In this document: positions 46,671-58,756 of the stretch, one piece after another
Numbering within the stretch: position 1 is the stretch's first letter
Layout of the letters: each line of letters starts with the position of its first letter
Origin: Tremella fuciformis
Lineage: Eukaryota > Basidiomycota > Tremellomycetes > Tremellales > Tremellaceae
DNA: 64,000 nucleotides
NCBI GenBank assembly: GCA_032768795.1
Contig: CP136494.1
Span: 1,426,001-1,490,000, forward strand
Direction of reading: 5' to 3'
Notes under the pieces: model-generated
Told to the model about the DNA's origin: nothing
The model's input: the letters and a program-made list of their open reading frames with translations, nothing else
Databases searched by the model: none
Position numbers and translations under genes: made by a program

Positions 46671-49600
46671 CTAAGCGGCAACTGCTTGTCGCTCCCGACG
46701 AACAGATCCTCGTACTGACACTAGCGGGGGACGATTCTCCTCATCTACCTTGTCCATGACTCCGCTGACCCTCCGCACACTGCCTCCCACATCCCGGGTT
46801 CTCAGCATTCTGCCAGGCCGGAGGGATCCCGTCATTGCCGCTCCCGATGGCAACTTGCTCACGCTGCCCAGGCCAGCAGGAACAGGAGTCGCCAGCGTGA
46901 TACTCGAAACTCTTCGCCCTTTACGCGGTGCAGGCGTATAGTCTTCCCCGCCAGCTGTAGAAGGTGTGTTCAGCTGGGCAGATGGTCCCAAGGGTGTGCA
47001 GCCGGCGACGCCACGGACGGCGAATTTTCGTTTGATCTACGCGTCAGTTGCATCGGCTGCGGGGCCATACTACGAACCAATTCGAGTTCTTGCTGTTTGC
47101 TGTCCAGAGCGATATTGAGCATCTCACGATCCTCTTTCAATTCTTCTTTTCGCCTTTGCAGGTTGACAATCTCCAGATCTTTCGACGCCGACTCTGCGCG
47201 AAGCTTGTTGATCTCCGCCTGCAAGGCGTCCGTGCTTGAGGTTGGCGCTTGTCGAGCTTCCGATTGCTGCAAAGCCTGACGAAGCTTCGTAGTCTTAGTT
47301 CATGATAATCCGACCGTCCAGAAACCTCACCTGCTCATTCTCCTCAGCCAGAGTCCGACCGGCGCTACTCTCGGCCTCCAGGCTGTTCAGAGCTTCCTGG
47401 CCTTGCCTTTGTGCATCGAAGCGCAAGGCAGCAGACTCTTCCCTTGCCGCTGCTTCATGGCGAAGGGCTCCCTCCAGTTCCGCAATTCTCGTTTGCATCT
47501 CCTCTGCCTTCCGCCTGTCACCGCGTACCCTGTCGACCGACGAGTGAAGTCGAGCAATCTCCTCCTCGTCGCTGATTTTGACTTCTCGGAGCTCCGTCAG
47601 ATTAACCTCAAGATCACGAATGCGCTGCAGCGCGTCTTCTAGTTGTGCACGGAGGTTGTTCTCCGCTCTTTGAGATCTTTCGGGATCCGCAGTTGGTATG
47701 CTCGCGGATTGGGCGGCGATAAGCTGGTCCCGCAAAGTCTCTTCTCTTCGTGTCGCGTCTGCTCGTTCCCTGCCAAGTTCCGCCTTTACTGATGCATGCC
47801 CTTCTTCGGCGGCATGCAGGCGCTGTCTGAGCTCGGCAGTGTCTGCCAAAGCGCCCTCAAGGCGGATCTCGAGATCCCGCGTCTCTGCTTGTGCGATGGT
47901 CGTCCGGTCGGCGGGATGCAGCGCACCTTGATCGGAAGACTGCCTGCGCATCTTGACGGCTAAGGGGCTCGGAGACGCGCTGTCGCCTCGTTGCGCCAAC
48001 GACAGATCTCTATCGGCGGAGGCGGGCGACGACATGCGTTTCAGACGCGCCATTTCTGCTTTTGTGTCCGCCAATTGGACTTTGAGCATATCTCCCTCCA
48101 AAGCCCGCAAGTTAAGCTCAGCCAGGACACCGTCTCTCTCGCTGACTTCGACCTGGAGCTTGCCGACGAGATTTTTGTACAGCGTCAACTCGGCGCTGAG
48201 CGCAAGAGCATGGGCCGAATGTGCATCCACTAGGTTCTTGGTCGGTCCAAGAAGGGAAGGGTTGATTGGCGATGGCGTGCGGATGAGCGAAGAAGAGAAT
48301 GATGATGGCGAACTGGAAGTGCAGTCGAAGAACTGAGTGATGTCGCCTTTTGCCACGGGTGTCTGCGCGTTGCGCGGTGAAGACAAGCGGTCAGTGGTGG
48401 GTACGAACTGCAAAGGGTTGTCTTCCGAAAAGACTGAATGAAATGTCGTCTCGTCGTCTTTGCCTGGTCTGGCGAGTGGCCACGAGAGTTCGGCCTGTTC
48501 TGCGGACATGTCGGCGAAGATGGAGGTACCGAAAGGCCGAGCAGCTAGTGCCGGAGTGGGCGTCTCGGGCTCAGTCCTAGGTTCGTTCAGACCAAGCGGA
48601 GAGCAATGGCGGCGGATGGTAGGATTGTCATCTGTCGGTCCTTCAGACGAAATCGAGGAGTTGCCATCAAAGATGACATTACGCAGCGGGGATGGTTGGG
48701 GTAGTCTAGGCGACGAGTGAGAAGGGGCGAACAGCTGAGACGAGGACTTGGGAGGCGAGGGTACCGGTGACGTTGACGTTGACGGCCGTGAGGTCGAAGG
48801 GGCATTTGTTGGAGTAGAGGCTGACGGCTCGGGACCAAATGAGAACGACTCATTCATAGATGGCATGTGCTGTGCCAGCAAGTTTGACATATCGTCCGGC
48901 ATCTGGTTCTTCCAGTCGACAGAGTCGGACTCTTCCCGAAAAGAGGTGCTCGTGTTGAGTGCTGAAGGCAGAGACAAGGGAGATGAGTGAACTTGGGGAA
49001 CCCCGTCCCATGGCTCCTCTTCTTCCGGCTCTTCTTCGGTCATTGTCTGGTTCTCCACCTCGTCATCTTCCAGCTGACTCTGGTCGACTGATCCGACTGA
49101 GCTCCCGATCAGAGAGACCTCTCCCTCTTGACCGGGCTGTTCCCAGCTCTCATCCCCATTACCCGGTCCTCGCCGCGGCGACATGGAGGGCATGGTGGCG
49201 GCAATCAGTTGACCGAAAAAAGAGGGTTTAGGTGTCGGTTGATTTGGTGTGATCACCCGGAACTTGTTCTTGGGGAAGAAACGCACTGCCTCATCAGCTT
49301 GTATCGTGCATCGGTGGGACTGCTCGATCCCACCTCCATTGCCTGATCCTGGTGTGCCCGAGTGCTTGAGGATCCCTTTAGGACCGTGCTCGCTGGCAAT
49401 ACCGGGCGTGTACGCCGCGATGTTGGGGCTCAGCTGGGCGAGCGGTGTGGTCTCGCGGACCATGACTCTTGGTGTCGATGCATTGGGCGAGTCGGTCTGG
49501 CCTAAAGAGACGTCAGAGAAGTCGTTTGGGTCTGCGGGTCAGGAGGCGTCACAGCGAGATGACCGGGACTTGCCAGCGGGGTTGACGAGGTTGATGACCC

Positions 49601-49685
49601 TTCTGCTGACGCGCAGATTCTTTGCAGAGGCAGGAACTACGGGACTGAGCTCCATAGTCGACGGCCCGGGCCCTGCTTCGGCCAT
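46671..49685 (-). CDS. coiled-coil protein, possible cytoskeletal or spindle-pole factor
   Basis: Exons 49574..49685, 47331..49501, 47015..47284 and 46671..46973 give 951 aa. The N-terminal third is disordered with a conserved-looking block GPKGILKHSGTP and AVRFFPKNKFRVITPN. An acidic stretch (TMTEEEPEEEEPWDG) follows, then S/P-rich sequence. From about residue 470 to 850 it is a long continuous coiled coil (for example ENNLRAQLEDALQRIRDLE). The basic C-terminus carries RKGRRVSSITLATPVPAG. The layout recalls fungal spindle-pole or tip proteins, but I cannot assign a family. Intron 1 starts GCAAGT and is a GC-AG intron in phase 1. Confidence 0.72.
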
Positions 49686-49900
49686 GGTGGGCTGCAATGT
49701 CGGTTGTTGGTGGTCGGTATCAAGCTCAGAGAACGGTTGACCAGGGGTACCAGGGGTTGAGAGGAAAAGCAGTCACGGTTGTTTACCCTTGAGCGGCGAT
49801 CGCCGACGTTGCCATGGCCGACCTCCACTTGCCACTTGACATCGACCTGGCGAAATGTTCAAGTGTACATATCTGTTCATCGCGAAGAGGATCAGCGGAT

Positions 49901-50865
49901 ATGAGCCGCGTGATAGCAGGTCTGAGACGTCTGATACCGTTCGGGAAAGGCAAGGTATGCCAACTTACCGTCCGGAACAGCTGACAGCTGACTTTCTCAG
50001 GGGTTCGTGGGCTGCGATCTCGAGGGTGAGTCGACTAGCTCAACTCGCGGAGTGGCGATGCTGATAAGCAGGTAACAGCTATTATGAGCTTCCAAATCCT
50101 GCGGGTGGGTCGTGCACATACGCGAGTGCGGATTGCTGAGCATCTCCAGGCGGACGAGCGAAACGGACGGTCGAATATCGCGTCCAACGAGATATCGCAG
50201 ACTACACAGCAAGCCAACGTTTACCGGGTCGGTCCACCCCCAAAGGCATAGACAACGAGAGCTGATGCGCAGTTCAATGGACGACTTGTGTGTCCACCTA
50301 CCCTCCCAGTATGCTCGGACCGAGCTGAGACCAAGGGCTATCACATACACGCTCGAACCCTCCGACGTTGCAGGAGCTCGAAGCGGATTTCCACCGCCAA
50401 AGCCGACTACGCCCTATGATAGCTGCAATCGAGCAGCGCGAGACGGAGGAGCGTATACGGCAGGGATACCTGCCTGACCCGTCGTCCACCGGCGCGTCAA
50501 GTGCAGGAGCGATTGCCGGGCCTTCTCGCCAGGCCAACGAGGTGACGGCTCGTCCAGCGGCAAGTCATGCCTATCCGAGAGTCGGCGATGCCGGCCGAGC
50601 CGCTCAACAGACCTCTAGCACAACAGGCCCTTCAGAAGCTCGACATGAGCCAGCACAGACGTCCTCGTCGGCCGCAGGGCCTCGACGTACCGTAGACCCC
50701 TCAGCCTCGTCGGACCAGCTGCGCAAGCTGGCGGAGGAAGATACGAAGCGGCGCATAGCAGAGCAGGGCGGGGAGGTACCGCAACACCCGGCCCAGACAG
50801 AGTCTGCTCGGGGTGTGAATATCGGTTCGGGAGGGTTTGCGCCAAGACGTAGAGGACGTAGCTAG
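49901..50865 (+). CDS. NDUFAF2/B17.2L-like complex I assembly factor
   Basis: Model join(49901..49954, 50001..50025, 50072..50104, 50150..50218, 50273..50287, 50336..50865) gives 241 aa. The spliced protein reads GKGFVGCDLEGNSYYELP, GGRAKRTVEYRVQRD, LQWTTWLSHTRSNPPTLQEL and then a charged helical and disordered tail. The order G-x-x-(Y/F)-E, R-R-T-V-x-Y and W-x-x-W-L-x-H-x-R-x-x-P-P-T is that of NDUFA12/NDUFAF2 proteins; the long tail favours the assembly-factor branch. It helps mature mitochondrial complex I. Exon 5 is 15 nt. An upstream in-frame ATG at 49814 would add 29 unlike residues. Confidence 0.82.
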
Positions 50866-50928
50866 GATACGGGTCGCCCTCTGACTGTACGAAGTGTCCT
50901 TGTTGTTCTTTCAAGAGGCGAGGGAGAT

Positions 50929-50969
50929 ATCCACGGCCATAGAATACGAAAAACGCCCCATCCCGTCCG
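50929..50969 (+). pseudogene. 5S rRNA gene, 5' third (interrupted gene, copy 1)
   Basis: Begins ATCCACGGCCATAGAATACG and ends CATCCCGTCCG, the first about 41 nt of a basidiomycete 5S rRNA. The gene is broken here by a non-LTR retroelement fragment; the rest resumes at 51434. Confidence 0.85.
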
Positions 50970-51433
50970 TCTCCCCGGACTTTGCGGCGGAGGAGTACGA
51001 TGTCAAGGTCATCGTCCTTGCGGCGCCCACGCACCAACGGGAGCTGCACGCCTCCCGCCGGCCCGACCCCTCGCACATGACGGAGACCCGTGCCAGGATT
51101 CAGGGGGTTTTGGCCCATGCGGCAAAGCGGAAGGTCAACGCTCTCCCGACACGCCCGGCGGACGCTGTCGACACGCCCTTCCTCCCCTTGATCTTCTCGT
51201 CCGGTGGGGTCCTAGAGAGTGAGACGAAGGCAAAGTTGCTGTCGTGGAAGTCGTGGGGAGTGACGAAGAGCGCGTTTGAGTGGATGATGACGAGTTTGTC
51301 GGTGGCGTTGGCGCGGGCAAGGGGAAGAACGTTCGTCACTGGTTGAGCGAACGTCCTCCCCAAGCCCAGAGGCCAAAAGAGACGATCGAGCCGAAGGACA
51401 ATTTAGCCCCTATGACATGCATCTAACTCTGGG
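50970..51433 (+). mobile_element. 5'-truncated non-LTR retrotransposon inserted in 5S rDNA (copy 1)
   Basis: This 464-bp insert carries only the 3' end of the element: codons for DFAAEEYDVKVIVLAAPTH, then PFLPLIFSSGGVLESET and a stop at 51344-51346, plus about 90 bp of 3' UTR ending ATGCATCTAACTCTGGG. The peptide is the C-terminal restriction-like endonuclease domain (D ... DVK core, as in PD-(D/E)XK enzymes). It is nearly identical to the same part of the longer element at 58137-58599 on the other strand. Similarity to that copy starts at CCGGACTTTGC (about 50974), so this copy lost its 5' part, as is typical of LINE insertion. The apparent ORF starting in the 5S part at 50894 is a read-through artefact. 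Confidence 0.82.
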
Positions 51434-51502
51434 CAGCTAAATCGTGTATCGCTCAGCTAGTACCATCGTGGGGGACCAGATGGGAATCCTGAGTGCTGTG
51501 GT
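51434..51502 (+). pseudogene. 5S rRNA gene, 3' part with pol III T-run (copy 1)
   Basis: Starts CAGCTAAATCGTG and includes GTACCATCGTGGGGGACCAG then AATCCTGAGTGCTGTGGT. A T5 run (51502-51506) follows, as at a pol III terminator. With the 41-nt 5' part it accounts for nearly all of a 118-nt 5S gene. Confidence 0.85.
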
Positions 51503-51657
51503 TTTTGGGTTTTGTGTCTCTCACTGGCTTGTTCAGCAATGCATTAGGACCAAACGACGCGCAACTGAAAGCTGATTATGCGAATGACATGCAGGGTATG
51601 GAATATCTATATCTACTGAGGGGGAGATCTCTGGGATACATTTGGGCACATGGGCAA

Positions 51658-53634
51658 TCACCACCCTCCTATACGCCCACCGTCGTCAAACCAAGCATCT
51701 TCGAACCCGGCAAAGGGCCGTCCCTCGACCTCCTCAACAGGCTCTTCCATCACAAACTGCCTCTCGCGCTCCGCGTCAGACAGCCGCTCGTATGCGAGCG
51801 GGTGCCAGTCGAGGTCGAGGCACATACCCCGTGCAGCGCCCATGTAGACCCAGGAGTGAGCATAATTGAGTGATGGCTCGGAGTACAAGTCGATCGACAT
51901 GCGTTTCTGCGGATCAGCTACGAGATTATTCGACGTGAATCGGAGAGGCTAACGACATGCGTGAACAGACTTCCTCGGTTGAGTCCACCATTGCCCATGT
52001 GCTTGAGCAGATTGCTAAGCGTCAGACCTGACCAAATTTATCGAACACAGCAGGACATACGAGTGTACGAATAACGGGGGATACTCGGTCATGCCTTCCG
52101 GAATGTCCAGATCATATTGTAATACAGAACTGGAGTTCAGTTCGGTGTTCCGCTTAGCACTCACGCCACTCACTGCCCGCAGAATCTCCCGTCTTCAAAC
52201 TGGTTTCGGGTGCCAACCGTTGACATCCACCTGGGACTCGTGCCAAATGGAATGTCAAGCATCCTCCAAGACCATCGGAAGGTGTCTTTGTCTCCACCGC
52301 ACATCTTGAACCAGAACTCGCGATCCTCCATCATCCCACTGGCGAGCCAGAGCGCAGCCAGATTCAAGCCTCCATTGCCGGCTTTGTCAATCACCATCTG
52401 ACCCGACTCGAACGTCCAGTCCCGCAGAGAGCAGTCGTCTCCGACGATCCGCCAGATAGCATTGTCAGGATGGTCCTTTGACAGATCGGGCCAAAATACC
52501 GCGCGTCCCATATCGGTGTATCTGGGCGAGTCGAAGAGATGAGAAGGATCTCGCAAGGGCGTGTTGTCCGAGTCGAGGTAAAGCACTTCACGGAAGGACG
52601 ATTGCACGATGGCGAGGCCTTTGATCTGCCAATTCTTCCATACGCCTCCGACTTTGTGCACATCTCGTATCTGGCGTATGGTTGCGCCCAAATCAGTGAT
52701 GATCCGCCGCTGCCCCTGGTCGTGCAGCTCATCCTCGTAATGAAAGACCTCGATCGGAAGCGTCACTCCACGTCGTTTCAGAGTCCGGAGTACAGTGATC
52801 ATACGAAGCGTCGTATCCTGCATAGTCAGACGAGCTCGAAATGCCTCTGATCGATGCGCGTACTTGATTCCCTCCTGTCAAGACGATACCCTTGGACCCG
52901 CCCATGTTCTCCGAGCCCAGGATCCGCTCTCCGGCTAGCAAGTGCTTGACGAGGTAATTGACCAAGCTCGCGCGCTTCTCTACGATCACCTCGGGGGTTA
53001 CCTCTTCTCGCCAGAACTCTCCATCTCCGCGATACTGATCCGGGTTGACGAGCAGATCGTTGACTTCGGTCGGACACGAAGCGCGATTGTCTTCGATAGC
53101 ATCTGCATAGGATCTGGCGGGGCGCAGAAGGAAGTTGTTGAGCCTGAGAGCCAAAGGAGCGAGAGAAGGGATGAGTAGTGGCGTAGGGAGCGTCTTGCTG
53201 GGGAAATATTCTCCATACGTATCTGGTAGGGTAGGCAGGCCTTGACTGGTGGGCGCGGTCCACGAAGTGGGCAGTAGAGTGATGTTCGCCTTGATCCCCG
53301 GCCGGGCGTAGAGCAGGGTCCCAAGAAGACCCGAGATCACGAGCAGCACGAGGATAGTGGGCGAAGTGACAAATCGTCCGAGGACAGGTGGTAACGCCAC
53401 TCTGCACTTGCTGCGCAGCGCCGCAGAAGAGAATGTCGCGTTTCTCGGTGGGTACGTGGGGGTGTGCAGTCTCCGTATCAATGGACGCTCGCGCCTCTCA
53501 TCGATGGGCGACAGCGAGTCCTGCGATCCGCGCGAGGGCGAGCGCGCCCTCAGCGAGTACGTCGGTGACTGCTCGACATCCGAATTGGTTACGGCTGTAT
53601 TGATGACCAGCTTCTCCCTCGCCGACGTAGGCAT
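51658..53634 (-). CDS. type II membrane mannosyltransferase, MNN1/MNN2-like (GT71)
   Basis: Exons 52864..53634, 52174..52817, 52061..52129, 51957..52014 and 51658..51906 give 596 aa. A cytosolic tail of about 85 residues precedes one signal anchor (SPTILVLLVISGLLGTLLY). The catalytic domain has GIVLTGGNQDTTLRM, GVTLPIEVFHYEDEL, the DxD motif in EVLYLDSDNTPLRDP, VFWPDLSKDHPDN and ESGQMVIDK. These match the Mannosyl_trans3 (GT71) family of Golgi alpha-mannosyltransferases that extend N- or O-glycans. Linkage specificity cannot be told. The gene ends 155 bp beyond the broken 5S gene. Confidence 0.87.
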
Positions 53635-54321
53635 GATGGGTCAGACAGAGCAAATGTCACTTGGTAACTATGTAGAGAAACGCCCAAGCCCCATTCGAGG
53701 GCGACAAAGGAGGGGTGGGGATGTCGGACGAGGATACAGATGGGACATTTGGAGGGAGACTTCGTTTGCCCTTGGCGCACACGCGGGGCTGGGCAGGGGC
53801 AGACGATCAGAGAGCGACGAAGGTGGTGACGGGGTGGGACTGGGTCGTGCTGCGGCCTTTGGCTGCGTGTTGGTGCTGCGTGTGGTGTTTTCGAGGCGCG
53901 AGCTACTGCGTATCAAGCTCCGGTCCATTGCTGCGGACGGCATAGAAAGGTCACGTGCGGGTGATTAGACTCGTCTTTGTAATATGGCCCGATCACGGCT
54001 AATCGGCGATCTCTATTGCCTAGTCAGGGATTAGAGCATCAAGGGATCTCGGAACACGTTTTGGGTGGTAGAAGGAGAGACAGACGACCTCAGCGGTCAC
54101 CCATTTACAATAGCAGTCGTGTTCACACGTTGTAACCCCGACGCCGCTCTCACATGCATGCATATTGGGCGTACATCCACATGACAATCTCGCTCCCCCT
54201 CAATTCGTAGAAAGCTCATATGGTCCGCAAGTGCCAGTAGAGGTTCATAGAGGTCGGACCAATCGTCATCGGGAAATTGGAATCAATCCGTCAGGTCAGC
54301 ATCAGCCGGCGGCAAGGGCAA
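53635..54321. promoter_or_regulatory. divergent upstream region of mannosyltransferase and ZIP genes
   Basis: About 690 bp; no ORF, RNA or repeat that I can support. Confidence 0.35.
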
Positions 54322-55688
54322 ATGTCGGCGTCACCACTGGAACCTTCACCCTTCTTTCTCGATTTACCTATCACTACCGCCGCTCCTACGCACAGGACAG
54401 CGGGAATGGGACTGCCCATTCTCCTGGCGCAATGCGTCGCCATGTTCATCGCCTCGTTTGCATTTGGCAGCCTGCCGCTCATGTTCCACTCGGCCATGTC
54501 GGGTGAGTCATCCTCGCGACGGACGGGGTGAGTCGAGCGAGCGTGCGGCTGACCCGCTAGGTAAACGCCTCAAGGCCGTCTCCGTACTCGGCATGGGCCT
54601 CCTCGTGGGCGCCGCCTTGACGGTGATCATCCCCGAGTCGGTAGTCGGCCTGATGTCACCGCCCAGCTGACAGACAGGGGTATCACGACGCTGTACGAAT
54701 CCCTGCCGGCTGACCACTCACACGGCCACGAGGAGGGCACGACCCACGCCATCGGCCTCTCGCTGCTCAGCGGCTTTGCCCTCATGCTGCTCATCGAGTC
54801 ACTCATGCCCCATCCGCCGCACTCGCCACCGCCCTCGCTCCTGTCCACACCCCGCAGCCCCAGTCCGACAACGCCCACCACGCCGTTATACACCGACTCG
54901 AGTCGACCGTCGATAGACGGTGCGCGGCCGCCGAATCAGCACATGGACTCGCACACGCCCATCATCGCCAAGCGGATGCATGTCGAGGACAGCGAGCAAG
55001 GCAAAGGGTACCACGAGGGCCATGGAGGACTGGTGGAAGGAGGCGTGAGGGGCTTGAATGCCACGCTCGGTCTGGTCATACATGGCGCGGCGGACGGCAT
55101 CGCCCTAGGCGCCAGCAGCCTTTCGGGGCGCAAAAGCCTGGGCTTGATCGTGTTCCTTGCTGTGCTAGTGCACAAGGGTGGGCCGCGTGACCTCGCATAA
55201 TGTGCTTGAGCTGAACAACTAGGCCCCACAGCGCTCGGCCTCACCACCACTCTCATGTCGCTCAAGCTATGTCCGCCTTCCATCCGTCGAAGGCTCTTCA
55301 TTTTCTCTCTAGCCGCTCCCCTTGGGGCTATCGCTACGTACCTCCTCGTCAGCCTCTTTGGCTACCACGGGCAAGGGTCGGACGGGACGAGCGAGATTGA
55401 CGGCTTGTCATGGTGGACAGGCATAGCCCTTCTCTTCTCCGTACGTCCCTTTCATAATTACCCCTCAAGCCACGCTGACGCCCATAGGGAGGTTCGTTTC
55501 TCTACGTCGCGACTGTGATCCAGCCTCTCTCGTCCGACTCTTCCTCGGAACATTCCCACTCTAGCCACGCACATGCGGATACGGGACATCCGGATGACCC
55601 CCAGTTGGGCAAATACGTCCGCACGGCCCTGCTTGTGGGCGGAATGATCCTCCCCATGGGGCTCGGTCTGCTCGTCGGCGACCACTAG
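54322..55688 (+). CDS. ZIP-family zinc transporter (SLC39A9-like)
   Basis: Model join(54322..54502, 54561..54636, 54678..55177, 55223..55440, 55488..55688) gives 391 aa. ZIP features are present: TM4 motif GLVIHGAADGIALGAS with its His and Asp metal ligands, TM5 FLAVLVHKGPTALGLTT, and a His-containing loop (ADHSHGHEEG and HEGHGG) between TM3 and TM4. The last loop is also His/Ser-rich (SSEHSHSSHAHADTGH). The length and the HKGPTALG motif match the SLC39A9 branch, which is found on Golgi or plasma membranes. The start at 54322 is chosen as the first ATG of the exon; the ATG giving MGLPILLAQCV is an alternative. Confidence 0.88.
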
Positions 55689-55853
55689 ACGTGAAACCCG
55701 CCCGAGCGCAAGCAAAAAGGGAGATACCCTTTCCCACTGTCCCGGCTCACAGCTCACATTGTACATACGTCCAGCAATCATGGAGACATCAAGGAGAACG
55801 GCATCATGGTATTGTATGCATATACACACATGCGGGAGATGCAACATAGGATC

Positions 55854-57798
55854 TTACAACTCTGTGCGACTGCCGAGCTGGATTGGCATCTGGGGACGCG
55901 TGCCGGCGTCCACCGCGATGGTGCCGTTCTCTTCGATTGTAGAGGAGAGGATGACGCCCGCCACGCTCGTCCGGCCCATCTTGAAGTACGGCCTGCCATC
56001 CGGTCCGGCCGTCACGCCCCCAAACAAGACGCGCTTGACTCTACCCGGGACCGAGGGGAGGTCGAACTCGACCGTCTGGTCCCATCCGACATAGTGCATC
56101 TGCGCCACAAGGACCAGCGTCTCTGTCTCGCGTTTGCCGGTCCCACTCGAATGGTGGATCTGCCACGTAGCCACGTCCAGCCCGTTCTGCCCGTCGTACG
56201 GACGAGAAGTGCCCACTCGCGCTCGACTGTGCGCATGGTCGACGATGAATCGCCGCTGGGCGCTCAGGTGTCCAGCCAGCATGGTAGCGTTACCGAACAG
56301 GTCTGCGGTGGCCGAGTTGCCATGCCAGGCGCAGTGGCCGAGCGCGCCGTGATTGACAGCGAGCACAGTCTGCAGTGCGCCCTCGTCGCCCGTCGGCACG
56401 CGGAACCAGAACTCGTTCTGCCCGTCGTCAAAGGCTTGCGGGACGACCCATATTGGCACTTCCCTGCTACGGCCCATAGCGCGCAGCCGGGCGTTCCAGC
56501 TGTCAAGCCGACGCGACAGGTCGTAGAAAGACCCTTGACAGTTGTCGCAGCCTGAGGCGCCGAATGTGCTGTTGACCGGTGTAGACCATCGTTTGCTCCA
56601 CAACGGGTTCATCGCCACTGAGTAGACGTCGATCAGCAGGATGTCGGTGCCGGACGAGTACGGCCCAAAGTAGTAGTTATCGCAGTTCAGCACGAGAGCC
56701 GTGGGGTGGTATGGATCCAATCGGCGGATCAAGTCACGAGCGCGGACGGTCGAGTCGAGGGGCGTGGGTGGGCCGTCTGGCTCGTCTGCCGTATACCAAA
56801 CGAGTACGCCTGGGTCATGGCGGAATTCCCTCACCTGCTCTTCTACCAGGACTAGATCAGTGAACGCTGCAAGCGTTAGCCGGAGCTTTGAACCGAGTAG
56901 CGACAGGGCTGACAGTGGCGCATGTCGTACATGACTCCTAAGCCATTGTCGTGTGCTGCCTTGAGGTAGGAATGTATGACACTTCGATCTCCATTCGGCG
57001 CGTAGTCCGGACCAGGCGGAGTGGGATGGATCATGTTCATGCCCATTCGCTTCGCCCTCTCGATTCGGTCCATATGAGTCTCTTGGCCTGAAGCCTGACG
57101 CTCTTTATCGTCGGCGTAGAAAGTCTGGGAGTAAGCGGTGAGATGCCACTGAAGAGGCGGAGCGCACATCGTACCAACCAAACGGCACGATCTTTTCCCA
57201 GCCCCCGTTCCGTTCAACCATGAGCGCACCCGACAGGCGATCAATCTTGACCGTCGAACTGCCATAAGGGTTCGGCGGCAGGTACCAAAGCTCCGACTCG
57301 CTGCTGTAGGTTTCTTGACCGAGCTGGATCGTGCAGCGAAGCTCGTAAGGCTTGCTAGCAGCTTTCAAGCCGAACAGCTCGAGCGGCAGGGTATTGCCAG
57401 TCGAGCCCAGACGTAGCGAGCTTGTGGCCACTGTGCTGCCGTCCACCTCGACATTGACTGCGGCTATCGCACCGGGAATAGCAGACACTGGGATCAGCAA
57501 GCGTTACATACCAAAGGCGAGGAGATGTACGTGGTTGTCCAACATCCCAAGAGATAGGTGTATCAATGACAACTGTCGGCGGATCGGACGGGTCATCTAC
57601 GATGTAAATTGAGCTCGCGGTAGCACACCGAAAGTCAAGCAACGGAACTGCTGATTCGTCTGGCAACACAAAGTACGACTCGGGCGGCGGGGGGTCGTTG
57701 GGTGCGCCGAGCTCGTAGTGCTTGCCGCACCATTCGTCCCATGCCCTAGCGCTACGGAGGAGCAGCAGCGAGGCCACAATGGCACTTGCAAGTGTCAT
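55854..57798 (-). CDS. secreted glycoside-hydrolase-like TIM-barrel protein
   Basis: Exons 57531..57798, 57168..57487, 56914..57124 and 55854..56866 give 603 aa. The N-terminus TLASAIVASLLLLRSARA is a clear signal peptide. A beta-rich domain follows (about residues 90-190). A barrel-like region has VPFGWYDTFYADDKERQA, RAKRMGMNMIHPTPPGPD, DNGLGVMYDMRH and VLVWYTADEPDG, with the Glu and Asp of the last in the position of (beta/alpha)8 catalytic acids. A C-terminal beta domain follows, with VILSSTIEENGTIAVDAG. I do not recognise the exact GH family. Several N-glycosylation sequons occur. Confidence 0.78.
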
Positions 57799-58067
57799 GA
57801 TGCGATGCAGAACATGTCGATGCGACTGGGTGGTTGCCAGATGCCAAATGGCCTATGGAGAAGACAAAGGAGGTAGGAATTGGTGGTCGGCCTCCACACT
57901 CGTTTTGATCCGTTGATCAATCATTCATCATCACGCCGACCCATCACTCATCGCTCCGAAAAAGATCATCTTGCGACCATACAAATGGACAGGCTGGAGA
58001 TGCATGAGCTATGAGCTGCATACGATGCATACATTACTTATATATTTGCTGTGCCAAAATAGCAAAA

Positions 58068-58136
58068 ACCACAGCACCTGGGATTCGCACGTGGTCCCCC
58101 ACCGTGCTACTAACCAGGCGATAATCGATTTGGCTT
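58068..58136 (-). pseudogene. 5S rRNA gene, 3' part (interrupted gene, copy 2)
   Basis: On the minus strand: AAGCCAAATCGATTATCG, GTGGGGGACCACGTG and AATCCCAGGTGCTGTGGT, then TTTTT. It is 69 nt, exactly the length of the 3' part at 51434-51502, and the break is at the same 5S position although the two 5S sequences differ at many bases. The 5' part is not in the window; it would lie beyond the element and the LTR element inserted in it. Confidence 0.82.
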
Positions 58137-58604
58137 CCCAGAGTTAGATGCATGTCATTAGGGCTATATTGTCCATCGTCTCGATCGTCTCTGGTGGCCT
58201 CTGGGCTTGGAGAGGTCGTTCGATCAGCCAGTGACGAACGTCCTACCCCGCGCTCTCGCCAGCGCCACCGATAGACTGGTCATCATCCACTCAAACGCAC
58301 TCCTTGTGACTCCCCACGACTTCCACGACGACATCTTCGACTTAGTCTCACTCTCCAGGATGCCGCCGGACGAGAATATGAGCGGTAGGAAGGGCGTGTC
58401 CACCGCATCGGCAGGGCGTGTCGGGAGGGCGTTGACCTTGCGCTTTGCCGCGTAGGCTAGAACCCCTTGGATCCTCGCACGAGTTTCCGTCATGTGTGAA
58501 GGGTCGGGCCGGCGGGAGGCATGCAGCTCCCGTTGGTGCGTAGGGGCGGCGAGGACAACAACCTTGACATCGTATTCCTCGGCGGCAAAGTCCGGCGTGC
58601 TGTC

Positions 58605-58756
58605 TGTAACAATGCCAATAACCTACCACATAGCTATTGCACTGTCCAGCTAATACCACTGCACCAAAAGGGTCACGATAACCCGAGTCTGACCGAGACT
58701 CGCGGTTTGTGGTACATATAGGCTTGCAAGGTGGCGGTGTCACGTCCGACGTGACA
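58605..58756 (-). repeat. TRIM 3' LTR (152 bp)
   Basis: Direct repeat of 58983-59134. Its right end contains the near-perfect palindrome GTGTCACGTC-C-GACGTGACAC, shared with the other copy. Confidence 0.85.

Noticed and set aside
50894..51346. 150-codon ORF MSLLFFQEAREI... as a gene
   Set aside because: Its first part reads through the 5S rRNA segment, and the rest is the truncated endonuclease domain of the retroelement.
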